From Thermoplasmatales archaeon (GTDB lineage Archaea; Thermoplasmatota; Thermoplasmata; Methanomassiliicoccales; Methanomethylophilaceae): a stretch of 6,560 nucleotides of DNA. Position 1 is the stretch's first letter. Every line of letters begins with the position of its first letter. Below, piece by piece: positions 1-5,425 of this stretch. The stretch is taken from the NCBI GenBank assembly GCA_012522645.1, contig JAAYKC010000067.1:1-6560 (forward strand), given 5' to 3'. Both the position numbers and the translations under genes were made by a program. Below the pieces are notes generated by a model, which was not told the origin of the DNA, made no database searches, and worked only from the letters and a program-made list of their open reading frames with translations.

Positions 1-808
1 CTCTTGAGGCCCCATATTATTGCGGCTCCCAGCGTCCCCCCGAGGATGCTGTCTATCCCGAAGGCGCCCTCGAAGATCATCATCACCGCGTCGCCCAGGA
101 ACCTCCAGTTGGCTATGATCGTTATTATCACGACGGCGAACCACAGCATCGACATAACGGGAACCATCTTGGCTGACACGGTTGCAACGCCCTTGATCCC
201 TTTGTACATGATGAGTGCCGCAACCGTTGCCAATATGACGGCGAAGAAGATGCTGCTGCCGTTGAAGGAGAAGGCTGCGGTGAATGCCGCATTGGCGCTG
301 GAGGCCTGTATCCCCACGAAACCGACGGCATAGGTGATTATCAGGATCATCGATATGAAAGAGGCGAACTTAGGATTCTTCAGACCGTCCCTGATGTAAT
401 ACGCCGGACCTCCGTGGTACATGCCGTCGGATTTCTTCTCCTTGAACAACTGACCCAGAGTGCACTCGGCGAAACAGCTGGCCATCCCGATGAACGCGAA
501 CACCCACAGCCAGAATATCGCTCCGGCCCCGCCCATGATTATGGCTATGGCACCCCTGCGATGTTGCCTATCCCTATCCTGGCCCCGACGCCCACCCAGA
601 ACGCTTCCGTGGACGTTACCGCTCTGGCACTGGTGTTCCCGGTGCCGAACAGAGCGAGTTTGAAGGAATCGGCGAAGAGAGACAGCTGGACGCCTTTGAG
701 CTTGAACGTCAGGTAGATGCCGCCGCCTATGATGAGGATGAATGCAATGTACCAGATGTTCTCATCGACGATGCTGATGATGCTCTGGAGCGAATCGGTA
801 AGCGACAT
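1..808 (-). pseudogene. Sodium:alanine/glycine symporter (AGCS family), frameshifted and cut by the left edge
   Basis: AGCS transporters are membrane proteins that import alanine or glycine with Na+. The gene starts at ATG 806-808. It reads 86 codons through a first membrane segment (about residues 18-34) to the family motif GARIGIGNIAGV, then hits TAG at 545-547. Stepping back one base at 550/551 restores the expected continuation AIAIIMGGAGAIFWLW, which matches the AGCS signature GGxGAIFWMW with L for M. That frame stays open to base 1 (about 183 more codons), including HGGPAYYI, a VSAKMVP stretch and FGIDSILGGTLGAA. About 269 residues are visible out of a usual 450-540. Only one base appears to be missing and nothing else is damaged, so this is either a sequencing error or a very recent inactivation. 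Family assignment is secure; whether the gene is functional is not. Confidence 0.88.
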
Positions 809-837
809 TATATCATTCTCGGCAGTCCGGTACTCTC

Positions 838-857
838 CTCCCGCCTGAGAAGCGGAG
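838..857 (-). other. Hairpin in the presumed 5' leader of the AGCS symporter
   Basis: CTCCCGC and GCGGAG can pair around a 7-base loop with one bulged base. Read on the minus strand, the stem overlaps a GGGAGGAG stretch that looks like a ribosome binding site but lies about 25 bases before the symporter ATG, too far for normal use. No closer binding site and no upstream in-frame start codon is visible. A role in translation control is possible but unproven. Confidence 0.25.
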
Positions 858-892
858 ATGCCCGCACCCGGACCGTCAGTCGAGCACTGGAC

Positions 893-909
893 TTACGTAT
901 TAAGTAATT
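893..909 (-). promoter_or_regulatory. Candidate TATA-box region for the AGCS symporter
   Basis: Read on the minus strand, this is an AT-rich block (TAATTACTTAATACGTA) in GC-richer surroundings, between the terminator of the upstream gene and the symporter. A start of transcription about 25 bases downstream would leave a leader of roughly 65 bases. Only the composition and position support it. Confidence 0.35.
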
Positions 910-925
910 ACTCTCTCCTTTGTCC

Positions 926-959
926 GAAAATGACGGTTCTCCCGCCATTGACGGGGAAC
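926..959 (-). terminator. Hairpin terminator after the DUF6951-like gene
   Basis: GTTC-CCCG (936-944, with one bulged base) pairs with CGGG-GAAC (952-959) around a 7-base loop. On the minus strand the stem begins three bases after the TGA of the small cysteine-rich gene and is followed by a short TTTT run (927-930). Placement and structure fit an intrinsic terminator, although the T run is short. Confidence 0.5.
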
Positions 960-962
960 GGG

Positions 963-1283
963 TCACTCAAAGACTATCTCCGAATCCCTGGGTATCCCCA
1001 TGTCCCCGGCCACCTCCAGGGCCTTCATCATGCCGCAGGGTACGGGGCAGGCGGCGTGGGGGAGGTTCTCGGTCGCCAGCCTGTATATCTCGGTCTCGCA
1101 CATGGGCGCCTCCACCTCTCCGTAGGCGAACATGGGTCTGAGTCCCCATGACATCTTCAGTATGTGGTGGCAGTCACTCTCGATCCTCAGAGTGACCTCT
1201 CCTATATCGTCAGCTTTGGCCGTTATGCGGGACGTCATCCCGCAGGTCCCGGCGAATACCCTGACAGTGCATTCCTTGGTCAT
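963..1283 (-). CDS. Small cysteine-rich protein, DUF6951-like
   Basis: The product has 106 residues, no signal peptide and no membrane segment. It carries six cysteines: C5, C14 (in AGTCGM), C38 (in IESDCHHI), C62, C79 and C83 (in HAACPVPCGMMKALEVA). This arrangement (AGxCG near the N-terminus, SDC in the middle, HAACPVP followed by a helix and a short C-terminal strand) matches from memory the uncharacterised DUF6951 family of methanogens and anaerobic bacteria. The spacing suggests metal or Fe-S binding, or redox chemistry, in the cytosol, but no activity is known to me. ATG 1281-1283 lacks a ribosome binding site and sits about 24 bases from a TATA-like box, so a leaderless mRNA is likely. 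The gene ends in TGA with a hairpin immediately after it. The coding call is firm; the family name is moderately sure. Confidence 0.8.
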   Translation of the reverse strand: MTKECTVRVFAGTCGMTSRITAKADDIGEVTLRIESDCHHILKMSWGLRPMFAYGEVEAPMCETEIYRLATENLPHAACPVPCGMMKALEVAGDMGIPRDSEIVFE

Positions 1284-1302
1284 GCTGCGACGTATGATAT
1301 AG

Positions 1303-1310
1303 CATATTAA
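1303..1310 (-). promoter_or_regulatory. TATA box for the DUF6951-like gene (leaderless)
   Basis: The minus strand reads AGAAAGC then TTAATATG: an A-rich element that could be a BRE, followed by a TATA-like octamer. Its centre is about 24 bases before the start codon, so transcription should begin at or next to the ATG. A second AT-rich stretch at 1293-1300 is too close to the start codon to be the TATA box. Confidence 0.5.
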
Positions 1311-1323
1311 TCAGCTTTCTCCG

Positions 1324-1367
1324 CGGTGCGCACCGTGCGTTACTGGTACCGCATTCCGCTTAGCGGA
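1324..1367. promoter_or_regulatory. Cluster of three dyads between divergent promoters
   Basis: Three inverted repeats follow each other. CGGTGCGCACCG (1324-1335) is a perfect 12-base palindrome. TGCG-TTACTGGTAC-CGCA (1336-1353) has outer arms of 4 and inner TAC/GTA arms. TCCGC-TTA-GCGGA (1355-1367) has perfect 5-base arms. The cluster lies between the two divergent TATA boxes and ends 6 bases before the box of the microprotein gene. This is a natural place for operator or activator sites serving one or both genes. The symmetry is seen directly; the regulatory role is inferred. Confidence 0.4.
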
Positions 1368-1373
1368 CATATG

Positions 1374-1379
1374 TTTAAG
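1374..1379 (+). promoter_or_regulatory. TATA box for the 28-residue microprotein gene
   Basis: TTTAAG follows CATATG and would place the transcription start near 1400, a few bases before the ribosome binding site. The resulting transcript would be about 140 bases long and end at the hairpin near 1540. Confidence 0.5.
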
Positions 1380-1402
1380 GGTGATGCGAAAAATTCAGGT
1401 GA

Positions 1403-1411
1403 GGGAGGTGA
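1403..1411 (+). promoter_or_regulatory. Strong ribosome binding site of the microprotein gene
   Basis: GGGAGGTGA almost perfectly complements the archaeal 16S rRNA 3' end and lies 7 bases before ATG 1419. It is the strongest such site in the window, and it is the main reason for calling the short reading frame a real gene. Confidence 0.75.
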
Positions 1412-1418
1412 GAGAAAG

Positions 1419-1505
1419 ATGGCAAGCGATAAAGCGGACATGAAATCCTCTGACAAACCAAAGGACGAGAAACCTGCAAAGAAATGCAGTCGCAAGAAAA
1501 AGTGA
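1419..1505 (+). CDS. Lysine-rich 28-residue microprotein, unrecognised
   Basis: The frame runs from ATG 1419-1421 to TGA 1503-1505. The product is 28 residues with 10 lysines, 1 arginine, 5 acidic residues, 2 prolines and one cysteine (C23), and it ends in a CSRKKK tail. It has no hydrophobic segment, so it is probably a soluble, disordered, basic peptide that might bind nucleic acid or an acidic partner. A TATA box at 1374, a near-perfect ribosome binding site 7 bases before the start, and a hairpin plus T run directly after the stop make a complete transcription unit. I do not recognise the protein. The alternative is a small regulatory RNA, but the precise ribosome binding site and the intact frame favour translation. 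The gene converges on the GyrI-like gene and is divergent from the DUF6951-like gene. Confidence 0.65.
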   Translation: MASDKADMKSSDKPKDEKPAKKCSRKKK

Positions 1506-1511
1506 AACAGG

Positions 1512-1541
1512 GGCGCCTGAGGGCGCCTTATCTTTTTTCTT
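1512..1541 (+). terminator. Hairpin and T-run terminator of the microprotein gene
   Basis: GGCGCC (1512-1517) and GGCGCC (1522-1527) form a fully GC 6-base stem with a TGAG loop, followed by TTATCTTTTTTCTTC. It starts 6 bases after the microprotein stop. The T run reaches the stop codon of the convergent GyrI-like gene. Confidence 0.7.
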
Positions 1542-2155
1542 CATATCATTACGGTCAGGCGGATCACGGGGAATCTCAGTATCGTCCTCTGATTGCTCTC
1601 TTCCACCCCGCCCGGACCCGCCGCGTATATCTGGCGGAGGGGGCCGCGTGCAGCGTACTCCCGGTCCTCCATGTAGGTGCGCATCTCCGCTACGGATCCC
1701 CCGATCGAACCGTAGCTGCCGGCATGCAGCATCTGTACGGACCGGCCTTCTTCGATATCGGTGAGATACGCCGATCCTGTGTCCAGCTCGGGGCCGTACC
1801 TCTCCGCTGCGGCCCTCAGTGATCTGAAGAGGCCCTCATCCAGCACATCAGGCTGGCGGATCATCATGGTCCATTCCCACGTCTCCCTGTCCCCGGAGCC
1901 GTACGGCGCATCCTCCGATCCGAGCACCATCTCCAACGGCATGACCTCGTGATCATGACCGTCCGCCGTCAGGCTCATCCTCACCGCATACGACAGACCG
2001 AGGAGTATCTCCGCCGCCTCCTGCGCCCTCTCATTGTCCGGTGCCCCCTCATGGGTGACGGCGATGAACCTCATCCGCGGCACATCCACCTCTGAGATCC
2101 CCGCCTTCGGCGAGTACAGATCCTTCCTGTCCTTCCTGAGATCCTTCTTCCCCAT
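1541..2155 (-). CDS. GyrI-like small-molecule-binding domain protein
   Basis: The 204-residue protein matches the stand-alone GyrI-like (COG4832-type) pattern. It has an N-terminal LRKDRKDLYSPKAG, VDVPRMRFIAVTHEGAP (23-39), VMPLE (71-75), WEWTMMIRQPD (93-103), EEGRSVQMLHAGSY (135-148), RGPLRQIYAAGP (170-181) and TILRFPV (191-197). The fold is the one used to bind drugs and other small molecules in BmrR-type regulators and SbmC/GyrI; some relatives hydrolyse reactive compounds. No helix-turn-helix is present, so it is unlikely to be a DNA-binding regulator by itself. It is cytosolic, with no signal or membrane segment. Start ATG 2153-2155 has no ribosome binding site but lies about 27 bases from a TATA box, indicating a leaderless mRNA. 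It is divergent from a MATE exporter gene, which suggests a shared role in drug handling. The ligand is unknown. Confidence 0.87.
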   Translation of the reverse strand: MGKKDLRKDRKDLYSPKAGISEVDVPRMRFIAVTHEGAPDNERAQEAAEILLGLSYAVRMSLTADGHDHEVMPLEMVLGSEDAPYGSGDRETWEWTMMIRQPDVLDEGLFRSLRAAAERYGPELDTGSAYLTDIEEGRSVQMLHAGSYGSIGGSVAEMRTYMEDREYAARGPLRQIYAAGPGGVEESNQRTILRFPVIRLTVMI

Positions 2156-2165
2156 CTGAATACGG

Positions 2166-2186
2166 ATCGGCCCGTCCGATTAAATA
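2166..2186 (-). promoter_or_regulatory. TATA box and overlapping dyad for the GyrI-like gene
   Basis: The minus strand reads TATTTAAT (2186-2179) about 27 bases before the ATG, fitting a leaderless start. ATCGG-CCCGT-CCGAT (2166-2180), a 5+5 base dyad, touches the box and lies between it and the transcription start, where a bound repressor could block transcription. The TATA call is fair; the dyad may be chance. Confidence 0.45.
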
Positions 2187-2233
2187 CGTGGCACATCCCG
2201 CTGATGTTACAGGAACGGATGAGGTGCAACAGG

Positions 2234-2274
2234 TTTTTATCGGCGCCGCCGAATAGCTTCGGGAGAGGGGGATC
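2234..2274 (+). promoter_or_regulatory. TATA box and ribosome binding site of the first MATE gene
   Basis: TTTTTAT (2234-2240) would set transcription near 2264. The short leader then holds GGGGGATC (2267-2274), which matches most of GGTGATC and sits just before TTG 2278. This pairing supports the TTG start over the internal ATG at 2323. Confidence 0.45.
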
Positions 2275-2277
2275 ACG

Positions 2278-3672
2278 TTGTTCAAAAGGGCCGTCGGGGA
2301 CGCAGAGCGCGATGTCGCCCTCATGATGGAGAATCCGGGCAAGGCCGTGAGGCTCATGGCCATTCCCGTAGGGTTCGCCCTGCTCATCGCCCAGATCAAC
2401 TCCTTCGTCGATGCGGCGTGGTGCGCCACCCTCGGGTCCGATGCCCTTGCCGTCATCGGCCTGTGCTCGGCGCTCTATCTGATATTAGTGGGCGTAGGCA
2501 CCGGCATAGGCGTGGGCGGGTCCACCGCCGTGGCCCGCCGCCTTGGCCTCGACGACCGCGAAGGAGCCGATTCCAGGGCATCCCATGCGATAGCCCTTAT
2601 ACTGACGGTATCCCTTGTGCTTGCACCGGTCCTGCTGATATTGCGCGGGCCGCTGCTTTCGGTCATGGGGGCGGGAGTCCTCCTGGACGGCGCATCGGAA
2701 TATGTTATACCGATGTTCCTGGGCTCGCCGATGATCATGCTCAGCGGGGTCATCGCCGGCCTCCTGAGGGCGGAGAACGCCGTCAGGAGGTCCGTGGCCG
2801 TCCTCGTTACCGGATCCGTGCTGAATCTGATGCTCGACCCGGTCTTCATATTCTATTTCGGGATGGGCGTCACCGGATCAACTGTGGCGACGGTCCTGGC
2901 CACCACAGCGGCGAACTCCGTCGGGGTGTACTGGTATCTGAAGAAGAAGATGTATGTCCGCCCGTCCCTCCGCGGATTCAGATTCAGGAAGGACATCCTT
3001 GATGACATTCTCTACGTCGGCACCCCTCAGGTCACGGAATTGGTGTTCATAAACGCTGTCAACATCGTCCTGAACTGGTTCGTCATAAGCAACGTCGGGC
3101 CCGACGGCCTGGCGATCTACACCGCATCCTTCATATTCATCAACATGGCCGCGATACCGGCGACGGCGGTGGCCACGGCGCTGGTGCCCATATGCTCTGC
3201 GGCCTTCGCCCGCAGGGAGCATGACAGGGCCTGGGACGTCTACCGCAGGATCGTCAGGATAACGATTCTGCTGGTCATTCTCCTGGGGATAGGCGTGTTC
3301 ATCGGCGCCGGGTATCTCGTCACCGCTTTCACCCATTCGCAGGGCTCCGCTGGACTGAGGCCGGAGATGGTCCGTGCCCTGAGGATATACTGCATGTGCC
3401 TGCCGTTCTGGGGGATCATACCGTTGGGATCGGCCATGCTGCAGTCCCTGCGCAAGGCACAGAAGTCCGCACTGTCCGCCGTGATACGCAATCTGCTGCT
3501 GATCGCATTCTATTTCTTCACATCCCCGATATCCCTCGAGGCGATACTGTGGAGCTTCGTCGCCGCAGAGGTGATCGGCGGCACGATGATGTACCTCTGG
3601 GGAGTATGGGCGTTCAGGAGCGAGAGGAGCAGATACCTTCCCCGGGAACCGGTGTCTCCCGGCGCCTCATGA
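2278..3672 (+). CDS. MATE family multidrug efflux transporter (first copy)
   Basis: MATE proteins are 12-helix membrane antiporters that expel drugs or metabolites using Na+ or H+. This one has 464 residues, a normal length, with two MatE repeats (about 25-220 and 245-445). D45 in NSFVDAAWC matches the conserved first-helix aspartate (D41 of PfMATE), and N183, D187 and T205 (NLMLD then VAT) match the PfMATE N180/D184/T202 cation-site set, so the ion-coupling residues look intact. The chosen TTG start has a ribosome binding site just before it, and it gives an N-terminus that aligns with the second copy. It is divergent from the GyrI-like gene with 122 bases between them. About half its residues match the second MATE protein (63% over the first 70 aligned residues by hand count). 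Substrate unknown. Confidence 0.92.
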   Translation: MFKRAVGDAERDVALMMENPGKAVRLMAIPVGFALLIAQINSFVDAAWCATLGSDALAVIGLCSALYLILVGVGTGIGVGGSTAVARRLGLDDREGADSRASHAIALILTVSLVLAPVLLILRGPLLSVMGAGVLLDGASEYVIPMFLGSPMIMLSGVIAGLLRAENAVRRSVAVLVTGSVLNLMLDPVFIFYFGMGVTGSTVATVLATTAANSVGVYWYLKKKMYVRPSLRGFRFRKDILDDILYVGTPQVTELVFINAVNIVLNWFVISNVGPDGLAIYTASFIFINMAAIPATAVATALVPICSAAFARREHDRAWDVYRRIVRITILLVILLGIGVFIGAGYLVTAFTHSQGSAGLRPEMVRALRIYCMCLPFWGIIPLGSAMLQSLRKAQKSALSAVIRNLLLIAFYFFTSPISLEAILWSFVAAEVIGGTMMYLWGVWAFRSERSRYLPREPVSPGAS

Positions 3673-3820
3673 TCTCGGGCGGTCTGGATCATCTTATTCC
3701 CCGGCGGATATGCATACATGAACAGCGGTTGACTCTGATCGATCCGGGGATGATTGAAACGGCTGTTACGATTGATTTTTACATACCTATAAATCCGTAG
3801 GTCTCGAATGATACAGACGG
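3673..3820 (+). promoter_or_regulatory. Intergenic promoter of the second MATE gene with inverted repeat
   Basis: TATAAAT (3788-3794) is the clearest TATA box in the window. Its centre is about 30 bases before ATG 3821, which has no good ribosome binding site, so the mRNA is probably leaderless or nearly so. Upstream, AACAGCGGTT (3721-3730) and AACGGCTGTT (3758-3767) form an inverted repeat with one mismatch, and TCCCCGG (3698-3704) can pair with CCGGGGA (3744-3750). These could be operator sites or the 3' structure of the first MATE transcript. No T-rich terminator is visible. Confidence 0.5.
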
Positions 3821-5425
3821 ATGAGGAGCGATGACTCTGCACGGATAGTCTCAAGTGTTTTGGCCAATCCCAGGAAGGCTGTGACGGCGGCAGCTGTACC
3901 CATAGCGATAGCCCTCCTCTTAGCTCAGATCAACTCCTTCGTCGATGCCGTCTGGTGCTCATCCCTGGGCCCTGAGGCCCTTTCTGTCATCGGGCTGTCA
4001 GCGGTCCTGTACCTGATGATAGTGGGCATCGGGAACGGGATAGGCGCAGGGGCCACGGTGGCCGTGGCAAGGCGCCTCGGCACAGGTGATAATAAGGGCG
4101 CGAATCAGGTCGCGGGTCAGGCCATACTTTTGATAGCGGTGATCGCCGCCGTCCTCACTCCTGTTCTCCTGCTCGTGAGGGTGCCTCTCCTCACCGCCAT
4201 GGGGGCGGGGCCCCTGGTGGGCATTGCATCGAATTACGTCATACCTTTCTTCGCAGGCGCCTTCGTGATAATGTTCAACGGAGTGGTGGCCGGCATCCTG
4301 AGGGCGGAAGGGGCGAACAGCAAGGCCATGTTCGTTCTCGTGACCGGATCGGTCTTCAATCTCATACTGGATCCCATTTTCATATTCTCCTTCGGGATGG
4401 GCGTTACCGGTTCCCCTGTGGCAACGGTCCTGGCCACGGGGATCGCCAGCATGGTCGGCATCTACTGGTACGTGAGCGGCAGGACCTATGTGCGCCCTGC
4501 CTTCTGCAGGCTCAAGAAGCCCCTTCTGGATGACATAATGGTGGTCGGCCTCCCTCAGACCGCGGAACTGTGCATGATCGCAGGGATGAACCTCCTGCTC
4601 AATGTGTTCATAATCCGCGGCGGAGGGACCGACGGTCTGGCTATCTACAGCATGATGGGGATATTCGTTGCGATGGTCACCATCCCCGCGGCCGCATATG
4701 CGTCCGCTCTGATGATCACCTCGACGGTGATGCTTGCCAGAGATGATTACAAGGGGGCATGGTCCGTCCATTGGAATATGGTGGTCTTGATCATGATCGG
4801 CATGATAATAACGGCCGCCCTGGTGTTCTTCGCAGCGGACGATCTCGTTCTGGCATTCACGTACTCAGAGAGGACGGCCCATCTCAGACCGGAGATGGCC
4901 AAGGCCCTGAGGATATTCATAACATTCACCCCGGCGTACATCCTGATCCCGCTGGGATCGTCCCTGCTGCAGACCGTACGCAAGGTGCATGTGTCCGCGA
5001 CGTCGTCCATAGCGCGCAAGCTGTTCACCCTCGCCGTGTATGCGGTCGCTTCCACCATATCCCTGGAGGCCATGTACTGGGGCTACTGGGTCAGCGAGGT
5101 GATAGGAGGGGTGATGATGTACTCCCTCGGCCTCTACTTCTTCTTCAGGATCAAGAAGGCCAATGAGACGAAGGATACCGTCATCGTTGACGGGGAGGTG
5201 CCGGGCGGCAGGAAGTTCATCTTCTGCGAAGGCGAATGCCCCACCTACTATGAGATCCCGGATTCCGTCCCCACGGATGTTGCTCTGGAGTACGTGACGG
5301 TGCCTGCCGACGCATCGTCCGCGGGCATGGGCGCGGCCTTCGTCTCCGTTTCGAACGATGCCGAAGCGGGGAAGGACGGGGATGCTGAGTCAGTCAGCTC
5401 TTCCTTGAAGAAAGGAACCCTCTGA
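3821..5425 (+). CDS. MATE family multidrug efflux transporter (second copy) with C-terminal tail
   Basis: This 534-residue paralog of the upstream gene aligns nearly without gaps through residue 446 (for example AQINSFVDA, AVARRLG, FGMGVTGS, VATVLAT). The cation-site residues are D42, N180, D184 and T202. Residues 1-446 are the 12-helix MATE core. Residues about 447-534 are extra: a hydrophilic, net acidic, presumably cytosolic tail with CEGEC (469-473), then a Ser/Asp/Glu/Ala-rich end. Most MATE proteins stop soon after helix 12, so the tail is unusual. Start ATG 3821 fits the TATA spacing; ATG 3808 is in a different frame. Its own promoter suggests expression can differ from the first copy. 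The last 32 bases overlap the convergent aldehyde dehydrogenase gene. Substrate unknown. Confidence 0.92.
   Translation: MRSDDSARIVSSVLANPRKAVTAAAVPIAIALLLAQINSFVDAVWCSSLGPEALSVIGLSAVLYLMIVGIGNGIGAGATVAVARRLGTGDNKGANQVAGQAILLIAVIAAVLTPVLLLVRVPLLTAMGAGPLVGIASNYVIPFFAGAFVIMFNGVVAGILRAEGANSKAMFVLVTGSVFNLILDPIFIFSFGMGVTGSPVATVLATGIASMVGIYWYVSGRTYVRPAFCRLKKPLLDDIMVVGLPQTAELCMIAGMNLLLNVFIIRGGGTDGLAIYSMMGIFVAMVTIPAAAYASALMITSTVMLARDDYKGAWSVHWNMVVLIMIGMIITAALVFFAADDLVLAFTYSERTAHLRPEMAKALRIFITFTPAYILIPLGSSLLQTVRKVHVSATSSIARKLFTLAVYAVASTISLEAMYWGYWVSEVIGGVMMYSLGLYFFFRIKKANETKDTVIVDGEVPGGRKFIFCEGECPTYYEIPDSVPTDVALEYVTVPADASSAGMGAAFVSVSNDAEAGKDGDAESVSSSLKKGTL

Noticed and set aside
4..333. Plus-strand open frame of 109 codons at the left end
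   Set aside because: It is antisense to the symporter, whose frame has clear family motifs; the plus-strand product has low-complexity, shadow-like composition.
540..550. Read-through of the symporter TAG as pyrrolysine
   Set aside because: The TAG is followed one codon later by TAA in the same frame, and the family motif resumes only in a different frame, so pyrrolysine would not restore the protein.
2049..2456. Minus-strand frame of 135 codons spanning the divergent promoter region
   Set aside because: It crosses the intergenic region and overlaps both the GyrI-like and MATE genes out of frame; no ribosome binding site or TATA box supports it.
3998..4771. Minus-strand open frame of 257 codons
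   Set aside because: It is antisense to the second MATE gene, rich in His/Asp/Gly/Arg as expected from antisense of hydrophobic codons, with no start signals or recognisable motifs.
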